NCBI GenBank assembly: GCA_014379305.1 | Contig: JACMMB010000168.1 | Location: forward strand, 1 to 12,519 | Direction of reading: 5' to 3' | Origin: Akkermansiaceae bacterium | Lineage (GTDB): Bacteria; Verrucomicrobiota; Verrucomicrobiia; Verrucomicrobiales; Akkermansiaceae | DNA: 12,519 nucleotides | Shown: positions 6,493 through 12,519 of the stretch, one piece after another | Layout: each line of letters begins with the position of its first letter | How positions within the stretch are numbered: position 1 is the stretch's first letter | Notes under the pieces: generated by a model | Told to the model about the DNA's origin: nothing | The model's database searches: none | The model's input: only the letters and a program-made list of their open reading frames with translations | Made by a program: the position numbers and the translations under genes

Positions 6493-7398
6493 ATGGTATC
6501 TCAGAGCCGCCCATACAGGCCGGTATTGGATCATCTGATTCTGGATCTGCCGCTCATCGCCATATTTTTTGTCCTGTGTGGCGGGATTTGTTTCGCCAAT
6601 CCAGAGACACTGAAAGTCGAATTTCTTCCGCTAGCTAAGACTGCGTGTGCGGTGGTTTCTCCTGATCAAACACTTATTGTTTCAGTGTTCGTCGGCTCGT
6701 CGGAAATAACGAAAACCAACTGGATCACACCTGATCAAAGCGAGGAACTCATCAATGCCGGACAGGACAAAATCACCCGTCTTTGCTTCTTCCAAAATCC
6801 CCGCCCGAGGTTGGGCCAAATCAACATTTGGAAGAATCGCTTCGGTGACAATGCCCCCAGCGAACTCCGCGCTATCTCGTCCACCAAGTCCATCGACTGC
6901 AGATTTGAAAAGTGGATCAATCAGGTCGGCGATAAAGTTCTCCCGCTCGGGCTGCTTTCAGTTGCGTTCTACGAAGCAATTCCTCCTGCTGGGACACCGC
7001 TGATCGATGAAAATGGAAAAATCGTCGGACTTATCCTGCAACCCGCCTCTCCTAACTCTGCATACGCCATTCCCACAGAGGCGGTCCACCGTGTTCTGGG
7101 CGATATCTTGCGCCACCGAAAACTGGTTCGCGGGTGGCTGGGCATATCCCTCAGCACCGAATCCCAGATTCCTCGCATCACCCGCGTATGGGCTAATTCT
7201 CCAGCGGCCAGAGCGGGAATTGAAGAACAGGATATCCTGTTGAAGGCCGGCCCCTACTTTACCGACCGCTACCCGGATGCAGTCAATGCCCTGTTTTATA
7301 CTATTCCCGGCGAGGTTACCGCTATCGAAATCCTGAGAGATAGCAAACGTCTTCCTTTTAAAATCACTCCTGTAATCCAAAAGCCCGGTGCTCAGTGA
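6493..7398 (+). CDS. Exported HtrA-like PDZ protein lacking protease residues
   Basis: The 301-residue product starts with a hydrophobic signal or anchor (about 16-36, LILDLPLIAIFFVLCGG, then CFANPE) and should lie in the periplasm. The middle part resembles the second half of an HtrA/DegP trypsin-like barrel: GTPLIDENGKIVGLIL (167-182) aligns with the GNSGGPL loop and strand after it, and YAIPTEAVHRVL (191-202) with the FAIP segment before the PDZ. The catalytic serine loop is replaced by PPAGTPL, and there is no histidine anywhere between the signal peptide and that loop, so the protease triad is gone. A PDZ domain follows (about 214-295), starting GWLGISL. A non-proteolytic binding or sensing role, perhaps passing envelope status to the anti-sigma-like protein upstream, is inference. 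Its stop lies 24 bp from the stop of the convergent parE. The HtrA relation is fairly sure; loss of activity follows from the missing residues. Confidence 0.78.
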   Translation: MVSQSRPYRPVLDHLILDLPLIAIFFVLCGGICFANPETLKVEFLPLAKTACAVVSPDQTLIVSVFVGSSEITKTNWITPDQSEELINAGQDKITRLCFFQNPRPRLGQINIWKNRFGDNAPSELRAISSTKSIDCRFEKWINQVGDKVLPLGLLSVAFYEAIPPAGTPLIDENGKIVGLILQPASPNSAYAIPTEAVHRVLGDILRHRKLVRGWLGISLSTESQIPRITRVWANSPAARAGIEEQDILLKAGPYFTDRYPDAVNALFYTIPGEVTAIEILRDSKRLPFKITPVIQKPGAQ

Positions 7399-7422
7399 AA
7401 GCACATCAGCATAGTGAAAATG

Positions 7423-9270
7423 TCACGCCACCTGCCGATCCACATCCTCTCTCAAATTCTCGATGATATATTCCTGCCGACTCGGAGTGTTTTTTCCCAT
7501 ATAGAAGGCCAGGAGTTCTTTCACACCCTTGCCTTCCTCATATTCCACGTGGTCGAGCCGCATGTCCGCCCCGATCATGAACTTGAATTCATCCGGTGAG
7601 ATTTCACCAAGGCCCTTGAACCTTGTAATTTCCGCATTTTTTCCTAGTTTTTCCAATGCTTTCAAACGTTCCGGTTCATCGTAGCAGTAAATCGTTTCCT
7701 TTTTATTCCTCACCCTGAACAACGGCGTCTGTAATATATATAGGTGCCCGTCCCTTATCATTTCCGGGAAAAACTGGAGAAAAAAGGTCAGCAGCAGCAA
7801 GCGGATATGCATCCCGTCCACATCCGCATCTGTCGCAATGATGACCTTGTTGTATTTTAAATACTCAATTCCGTCTTCTATGTTAAGCGCCGCCTGCAAC
7901 AAAGCGAACTCTTCATTTTCATATACAATCTTCCTCGGCAGCGAATATGTATTCAATGGCTTCCCTCGCAGCGAGAATACCGCCTGCGTTTCCACATCCC
8001 GACTCTTGGTTATGGATCCGGAAGCGGAATCCCCCTCGGTAATAAACAAAGTGCTTTCCTCGCGCCTCTTGTGCTTTGAGTCATACCTGACCCTGCAATC
8101 CCGCAGCTTCTTGTTATGCACCTTCGCCTGTTTCGCTCTTTCGCGGGCGATTTTCTGAATTCCTTTCAAATCCTTCCGCTCTCTCTCAGCCGCCATGATC
8201 CGTTTCTGGATCGACTCCGCGACTTGGGGATGCTTGTGCAGATAGTTATCGAGAGAGGATTTCAGGAAATTGACAATGAATGTCCGCAGTGATTCTCCGC
8301 CCGGCGCAATCACCGCCGAGCCGAGTTTGGTCTTCGTCTGCGATTCGAAAACAGGCTCAATGATCCGCACACAGAATGCCGCCTCGATTCCCGCCCGGAT
8401 GTCGGAAGGATCGTATTGTTTTTTGTAAAACCCGCGGATCACCTGCACCAGCGCCTCCCGGAAAGCCGCCAGGTGCGTTCCCCCCTGAGAAGTATTCTGG
8501 CCATTGACGAAGGTGTAGTAATCCTCACTGCTCTCCGCACAGTGCGTGAATGCGATCTCGATATCCTGCCCAATCAAATGAATGGGCGGATACAGCGCCT
8601 CCGTCTCCATCTCCTCCCTCAGCAAATCCAACAGCCCATCCCTCGAACGGAATTTTTTCCCATTGAAAATCAGCGTCAGCGCGGGATTCAGATAGGAATA
8701 GTAGCGGCACATCTTTTCCACGAACGGGTCACGGAATTTCGTCTTTGCGGGAAACAGGGAGCGATCCACATCGAAGGCCAGCCGTGTGCCATTAAGCCCG
8801 TCGTCCTTGCGGGGATGCTTCATGTCCACCGTCAGTTGTCCCTTTGAAAACTCCAAGGCCTTCGTCTCCCCGTCACGCCAGGCCTGGATCTCGAAAAAAT
8901 CCGAAAGCGCATTCACCGCCTTGATGCCAACACCGTTCAGGCCCACCGATTTCTTGAAAGCCTCGCTATCATATTTTGCTCCCGTATTGATCTGCGCCGC
9001 GCAATCAAACAGTTTCCCCAACGGAATTCCCCTCCCGAAATCCCGCACTTCCACGCGGTTTTCCTCATCGATATCAATCCGCACCTCCTTGCCGTGGCCC
9101 ATGATATGCTCGTCGATCGAGTTATCGACCGCCTCTTTCAACAGAATGTAAATCCCGTCGTCCGGTGAAGACCCGTCCCCCAGCTTTCCGATATACATCC
9201 CCGGTCGAAGCCGGATATGCTCCCTCCAATCCAGTGACCTGATGTCCTCTTCCGTGTATCCCGCTGCCAT
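7423..9270 (-). CDS. parE: DNA topoisomerase IV subunit B (ParE-type)
   Basis: ATPase subunit of a type IIA topoisomerase that passes one DNA duplex through another to decatenate chromosomes. The product is 615 residues, the length of ParE rather than of long gyrase B proteins. The GHKL ATPase has E46/N50 in KEAVDNSIDE, DFGRGIP (78-84) and GLNGVGIKAVNALS (110-123). The transducer domain includes QTKTKLGS (311-318). The Toprim domain has EGDSASGS (E412) and DADVDG (D481, D483), and RFKGLGE follows at 550-556. The N-terminus SLDWREHIRLRPGMYIG and overall shape resemble the Bacteroidetes/Verrucomicrobia ParE form. A parC partner is not adjacent on either side within this window. The start at 9270 fits the family; no strong ribosome site precedes it. 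The alternative name, a second GyrB-like paralogue, cannot be excluded without the rest of the genome. Confidence 0.92.
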   Translation of the reverse strand: MAAGYTEEDIRSLDWREHIRLRPGMYIGKLGDGSSPDDGIYILLKEAVDNSIDEHIMGHGKEVRIDIDEENRVEVRDFGRGIPLGKLFDCAAQINTGAKYDSEAFKKSVGLNGVGIKAVNALSDFFEIQAWRDGETKALEFSKGQLTVDMKHPRKDDGLNGTRLAFDVDRSLFPAKTKFRDPFVEKMCRYYSYLNPALTLIFNGKKFRSRDGLLDLLREEMETEALYPPIHLIGQDIEIAFTHCAESSEDYYTFVNGQNTSQGGTHLAAFREALVQVIRGFYKKQYDPSDIRAGIEAAFCVRIIEPVFESQTKTKLGSAVIAPGGESLRTFIVNFLKSSLDNYLHKHPQVAESIQKRIMAAERERKDLKGIQKIARERAKQAKVHNKKLRDCRVRYDSKHKRREESTLFITEGDSASGSITKSRDVETQAVFSLRGKPLNTYSLPRKIVYENEEFALLQAALNIEDGIEYLKYNKVIIATDADVDGMHIRLLLLTFFLQFFPEMIRDGHLYILQTPLFRVRNKKETIYCYDEPERLKALEKLGKNAEITRFKGLGEISPDEFKFMIGADMRLDHVEYEEGKGVKELLAFYMGKNTPSRQEYIIENLREDVDRQVA

Positions 9271-9286
9271 AATTGCTATAGCCTGC

Positions 9287-9315
9287 TTTCTAAAATATCC
9301 TCAGGGCTAGCGCAA
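9287..9315 (-). promoter_or_regulatory. Candidate sigma-70-type promoter of parE
   Basis: On the minus strand TTGCGC (9310-9315) and TAGAAA (9287-9292) are separated by 17 bases, each matching the consensus at four of six positions. Transcription would start near 9280, leaving about ten bases before the parE ATG at 9270. Confidence 0.3.
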
Positions 9316-9335
9316 GCATCGCATTTTATCCGCGT

Positions 9336-9354
9336 CTCCCGGCATTCCCGAGAG
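9336..9354 (-). repeat. Short hairpin in the parE-hflX divergent spacer
   Basis: CTCCCGG (9336-9342) and CCGAGAG (9348-9354) form seven-base arms around a five-base loop, with a single C/A mismatch that becomes a G-U pair in minus-strand RNA. There is no T run, so it is not an intrinsic terminator. It lies upstream of the proposed parE promoter, where it could be an operator or chance. The rest of this 136-bp spacer (9271-9406) holds nothing else I can identify. Confidence 0.3.
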
Positions 9355-9406
9355 TCGGCACCTTTCGCCTTTGCCCATTTCCTAAGACGTGCTAACTATT
9401 CGGCTG

Positions 9407-10705
9407 ATGTTTGAGGTTAGACAAAAGCCCGAGATGGTCGAGCGCGCGCTCTTGGTTGGACTCTATTTCGATGCCCGTGAGGAAAATGAAGCCTCCTCAT
9501 TGTTGGAGGAGCTCGGCGAGCTCGTTTCTACCCTGGGCATCGAAATCGCTGATTCCGTTCTCGCCCGCTCGCGGGAGATGCATAAAAAACTTCTTTGCGG
9601 CACCGGCAAAGCCGCCGAAATCGTCGAGCTCGCCCGCGCCCACGAATGCGATGTCATCGTCATCGATAACGGCCTGGCTCCCTCCCAACAACGCGAGTGG
9701 GAAAAACTTGCCGATCTCTGCGTCATTGATCGCGAGGAGGTGATTCTCGACATTTTCGCAAAACGCGCCCAGACCAAGGAAGCGCGCCTTCAGGTCGAGC
9801 TCGCCCGCATGCAATACGCCCTCCCTCGACTCGCACGGATGTGGGGCCACCTCGATAGGGAATCCGCAGGCTCCGGCGGCGCGGGCGGCGGCGGTGCTTC
9901 GCGGGGAATGGGTGAGAAACAAATCGAGGTCGACCGCCGCCTTGCCCACCTCAGCATTGATCGCTGCAAGCGCGAACTCGAAATTGTCCGCAAGCAGCGC
10001 AAAACCCAGCGCAAGGAACGTGAGAAACTCGAAACCCCCCATGCCTCCATCGTCGGCTACACGAACGCCGGGAAGTCCACCCTCCTCAACCGTCTTTCCG
10101 GTGCCGATGTCCTCGCAAAAGACATGCTCTTCGCCACTCTCGACACCACCACGCGTCGGATCGAACTCCCTGATGGCCAGCCCCTGCTCATCACGGACAC
10201 CGTCGGTTTCATCAGGAATCTGCCTCACCGCCTCGTCGAGGCGTTCAAGGCGACCCTCGAAGAATCCGTCCTCGCGGATTTCCTCATCCACGTCCTCGAT
10301 GCCACTTCCCCGGAAATCGAAAAATTCCACCAGACCACCCTCAAAGTCCTCGAAGAACTCGGAGCCCTCGATAAGCCGGTGATCACCGTCCTCAACAAGA
10401 TCGATGCCGTTACTGACGAGGACATCCTCTCCAATCTTGAGCGCGGATTTCCGGATGCAATCCGCATCTCCTCCCTCACCGGCGAGGGCCTTCCGGATCT
10501 CTTGAAATCCTGCTCCCGCGTGCTTGCCGATCGGGTCCAGCGCCAGCATTACCGCATCCCTCAGAAACGCGGCGACATCCTCAATCTCCTCCACAAGGAT
10601 GCAAAAGTTCTTTCCACCGAATATGAGCAAAACGATATTCTCGTCAGCGCCGTCGTTCCCGCAGCCATCGCCGGACGCCTTGAAAGTTTCCTCCTGCCCA
10701 CTTGA
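9407..10705 (+). CDS. hflX: GTPase HflX
   Basis: Ribosome-associated GTPase that binds the 50S subunit and splits stalled or stress-damaged ribosomes. From the ATG at 9407 it is 432 residues, normal for HflX. The N-terminal domain (about 10-150) includes LVGLYFD and the DNGLAPSQQREWE segment. A glycine-rich loop (155-164) and RGMGEKQIEVDRR (166-178) lead into a basic helical hairpin (about 180-208). The G domain has G1 GYTNAGKST with K223, a G2 threonine cluster in LDTTTRR, G3 DTVGF with D264, and G4 NKID (330-333). A C-terminal domain of some 80 residues completes it. A GTG at 9389 is also in frame, but MFEVR is the more natural N-terminus. There is no Shine-Dalgarno site. It is divergent from parE and heads a run with the L,D-transpeptidase gene, 35 bp downstream. 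Confidence 0.96.
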   Translation: MFEVRQKPEMVERALLVGLYFDAREENEASSLLEELGELVSTLGIEIADSVLARSREMHKKLLCGTGKAAEIVELARAHECDVIVIDNGLAPSQQREWEKLADLCVIDREEVILDIFAKRAQTKEARLQVELARMQYALPRLARMWGHLDRESAGSGGAGGGGASRGMGEKQIEVDRRLAHLSIDRCKRELEIVRKQRKTQRKEREKLETPHASIVGYTNAGKSTLLNRLSGADVLAKDMLFATLDTTTRRIELPDGQPLLITDTVGFIRNLPHRLVEAFKATLEESVLADFLIHVLDATSPEIEKFHQTTLKVLEELGALDKPVITVLNKIDAVTDEDILSNLERGFPDAIRISSLTGEGLPDLLKSCSRVLADRVQRQHYRIPQKRGDILNLLHKDAKVLSTEYEQNDILVSAVVPAAIAGRLESFLLPT

Positions 10706-10740
10706 ATCAAACGTCACCTAATCCCGTTCCACCCACACTT

Positions 10741-11937
10741 ATGCGCCATCTTTCAGCCTTCTTTCTACTAAGCTCCGCCATCTTATTCGCCCAGGACGAT
10801 CGACCCGTGCTCCGCGCCCAGCCCCTCGATTTCGAAGAGCCCGCCACCGCGCCTCCGCTGCCGGCGCCAGCCCCTGTTCCACCTCCCGAGGAAATCCCGG
10901 AGGCCGCTCCCCCGGAAATTCCCGTTCCAAACCCGGTCGCAACCCCCATTCTGGCGTCTCCCGGAATACCCGCCATTCCTGCGGTTGAAACTCCGGCCAT
11001 CGACCAAAAACCCATCGGCGACGATGCCGTCCGGCTCCAGATCTTCCTCGACCAATCCAATTTCGGCCCCGGCGTCATTGATGGCAGAATCGGCCAGTTT
11101 TCGGAGCTTGCCGTAAAGGCCTATAACGAAGTCAACGGCCACCCCACCGGAGATTGGGAAGCCGTCAACACCGCCGCCCGCAAAGCCATCCCCAATCCGT
11201 TTGCCACGGCCGTCATTCCCGAGGAAGTGAAAAAATGGGTCAATCCGAACCTTCCTTACAAAAAAGCCCAGCAGGCCAACCGCAAAATGATGAGCTACCG
11301 CAGCAATGCCGAGTTCATGTCAGAGCGCTACCACACCGACATTCCCTACCTCGCGCTGCTCAATCCCACCAAGAAAATCTACAACCTTTCCCCGCGCGAC
11401 ACCATCGTTGTCCCCAACGTCGAAGCCTTCCTCATCGAGAATCTGACCGGCGCCGTTTTCAAGGAAGAGGAGGCGCTCAGCCAGCGCCACGCCGTCGTTG
11501 ATACCAAAATGCACCAGGTCCGCGTTTACGAGGCCACCCTCCGCGCCCTCGTCGTCGCCGATCCCGAAGCGCCCACTTCCGTGGCCAATCGCAGCCTCAT
11601 CGCGGTCTTCCCCATCACCCCGGGAAAGCCCCAGTTCATCCGCTACGGAAAATGGGAAATGCGCAACGCCGTCGAGCTCCCCGTCTGGCGCTACGATCAG
11701 CAGCTGCTCGACACCGGGAAACGCTCTAACAACGCCCTCAACATCCCCGGCGGTCCCAACAATCCCGTCGGCGTCCTCTGGTGCGGACTCAGCAAGCCCG
11801 GCATCGGACTCCACGGCACCTCGGATCCGGAAACCATCGGCCGCTCCCGCTCCTCCGGCTGCATCCGCCTCGCCAACTGGGATATCGTCCGCATTCCAAA
11901 ACTCCTGCGCCCCGGAGCCAGCGTCGAAATCAGGTAA
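10741..11937 (+). CDS. Exported L,D-transpeptidase (YkuD domain)
   Basis: Periplasmic enzyme that cross-links peptidoglycan stem peptides, or attaches proteins to them, through a catalytic cysteine. From the ATG at 10741 it is 398 residues. There is a short signal peptide (1-18, MRHLSAFFLLSSAILFAQ), a proline/alanine-rich linker (about 34-88), a peptidoglycan-binding-like segment (about 94-135, with FGPGVIDGRIG), a LysM-like segment (about 183-224, SERYHTDIPYLALLNP then LSPRDTIVVPN), and a YkuD catalytic domain (about 275-398). The active site has H358 in HGTSD and C374 in RSSGCIRL; serine replaces the common SHGC histidine, a variation also seen in other active L,D-transpeptidases. The frame is open back to TTG 10702, overlapping the hflX stop, but the signal peptide fixes 10741. 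No ribosome site is visible. It is probably co-transcribed with hflX and the following gene. Confidence 0.92.
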   Translation: MRHLSAFFLLSSAILFAQDDRPVLRAQPLDFEEPATAPPLPAPAPVPPPEEIPEAAPPEIPVPNPVATPILASPGIPAIPAVETPAIDQKPIGDDAVRLQIFLDQSNFGPGVIDGRIGQFSELAVKAYNEVNGHPTGDWEAVNTAARKAIPNPFATAVIPEEVKKWVNPNLPYKKAQQANRKMMSYRSNAEFMSERYHTDIPYLALLNPTKKIYNLSPRDTIVVPNVEAFLIENLTGAVFKEEEALSQRHAVVDTKMHQVRVYEATLRALVVADPEAPTSVANRSLIAVFPITPGKPQFIRYGKWEMRNAVELPVWRYDQQLLDTGKRSNNALNIPGGPNNPVGVLWCGLSKPGIGLHGTSDPETIGRSRSSGCIRLANWDIVRIPKLLRPGASVEIR

Positions 11938-11976
11938 CACCGGCCCGCTTACCGGCCTCCCTCATCGCGATCCCAG

Positions 11977-11983
11977 GCAGGAA
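11977..11983 (+). promoter_or_regulatory. Ribosome binding site of the SurA-like gene
   Basis: The sequence GCAGGAAA just before position 11985 places an AGGA core about eight bases before TTG 11991. It is the second clear Shine-Dalgarno match in the window and supports the unusual TTG start. Confidence 0.5.
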
Positions 11984-11990
11984 ATTTCCC

Positions 11991-12519
11991 TTGAAACCCT
12001 TCGCTAAATTTCCTCTCCGCATCGTCATCTACTTCGCCGTCCTCGCGTATCTCACCGGCGATCTGTTTCTTCTCAAAGGCCCGCTTTACCGGCGCATCCA
12101 ATCCTCGCGTCCCGATAGCCCGGAGTCCATCGCCAAGGCCAAGGCGAATGGAGTCGTCGCCCGCGTCCTCAACCATCACATCACCCGCAGCCAGCTCGAC
12201 TATGCCATCAACGAGCGCCTCTGGATCGAAGGGAAAAAACTCGCCAGCCTTTCACCTGAAGAGAAAAAGCGCATCACCCATGGCGCCCTCGATGAGCTTA
12301 TCGACCACCATCTTCTCCGCATCAAAGTCCAGTCAAGCGCCAAGCCAATCCCCGTCTCCTATCAGGAAATCGATGCGCGCTTGAATCGTTTCATCGGCAA
12401 GTTTGAAACCAAAGGCCACTTGGAGACCGCCATGAAATCCCAAGGCATCCCCAACGCGAAATCCCTCCGCCAACGCATCGCCGGCCGCATCCAGCAGGAA
12501 AAATACATTGCCATGCGCG
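11991..12519 (+). CDS. Exported SurA-like protein, N-terminal part (cut by window end)
   Basis: An open frame of 176 codons runs off the right edge. With TTG at 11991 the protein starts MKPFAKFPLRIVIYFAVLAY, giving a basic end followed by a hydrophobic signal-anchor (about 9-28), so it faces the periplasm. Residues 55-115 resemble the N-terminal chaperone domain of SurA/PrsA-type foldases: VVARVLNHHITRSQLD matches the usual 'vA.VNg..It..el' pattern and ALDELIDHHLLRIKV matches the 'LdqLId..Ll' helix. The region after that (about 123-176) is helical and charged, again as in SurA-like proteins. No PPIase domain is visible because the gene is incomplete here. It lies 53 bp after the L,D-transpeptidase gene and probably shares its transcript, consistent with an envelope role. 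Alternative: a lipoprotein or membrane foldase with no PPIase domain. Confidence 0.72.
   Translation, partial: MKPFAKFPLRIVIYFAVLAYLTGDLFLLKGPLYRRIQSSRPDSPESIAKAKANGVVARVLNHHITRSQLDYAINERLWIEGKKLASLSPEEKKRITHGALDELIDHHLLRIKVQSSAKPIPVSYQEIDARLNRFIGKFETKGHLETAMKSQGIPNAKSLRQRIAGRIQQEKYIAMR

Noticed and set aside
9497..10717. Minus-strand open frame of 406 codons opposite hflX
   Set aside because: Antisense shadow: product is unusually rich in D, E, G and F as expected from reading Leu/Glu/Ile/Val codons backwards; hflX motifs lie on the other strand.
11320..11940. Minus-strand open frame of 206 codons opposite the L,D-transpeptidase gene
   Set aside because: Same kind of shadow, D/G/E/A-rich with no domain; the catalytic YkuD motif is on the plus strand.
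11938..11990. CCGG-containing repeat as terminator after the L,D-transpeptidase gene
   Set aside because: The copies are direct repeats of a self-complementary tetramer with no T run, so not an intrinsic terminator.

Overview
The window is a chromosomal stretch of moderately GC-rich DNA (roughly mid-50s % by eye) carrying eleven supported genes, the last cut off by the right edge. I see no tRNA, rRNA, CRISPR array, IS element or phage gene. The gene content is mostly core bacterial machinery. The style points tentatively to the PVC group, most likely Verrucomicrobiota: weak use of Shine-Dalgarno sites, a compact Bacteroidetes/Verrucomicrobia-type ParE, and an ECF sigma gene followed by a small single-span membrane protein. 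The taxonomy is inference only.

Layout. At the left edge, dtd (D-aminoacyl-tRNA deacylase, minus strand) diverges from dnaB (replicative helicase, plus strand). They share an 83-bp spacer that holds a notable concentric dyad. Downstream of dnaB on the plus strand come ligA (NAD-dependent DNA ligase) and phoH (PhoH-like ATPase). Next is a three-gene set at about 5.4-7.4 kb: an ECF sigma factor, a 128-residue one-TM protein with the position and topology of an anti-sigma factor, and an exported HtrA-like protein with a PDZ domain whose protease part has lost its catalytic residues. A parE-type topoisomerase B subunit lies on the minus strand, convergent with that set and only 24 bp away. It is divergent from hflX (ribosome-associated GTPase), which leads a plus-strand run continuing into an L,D-transpeptidase and the N-terminal part of an exported SurA-like protein.

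How the genes fit together. dnaB, ligA and parE serve replication and topology. dtd and hflX serve translation quality control. The sigma/membrane-protein/pseudoprotease set looks like an envelope-sensing circuit. The L,D-transpeptidase and SurA-like protein act in the periplasm on peptidoglycan and outer-membrane protein folding. The least routine items are the ECF/pseudo-HtrA set, a sign change in G-versus-C strand bias at the dnaB-ligA boundary, and the dyad in the dnaB leader. None of these proves a new system; the ECF set is the best candidate for follow-up. No gap between genes exceeds 300 bases.
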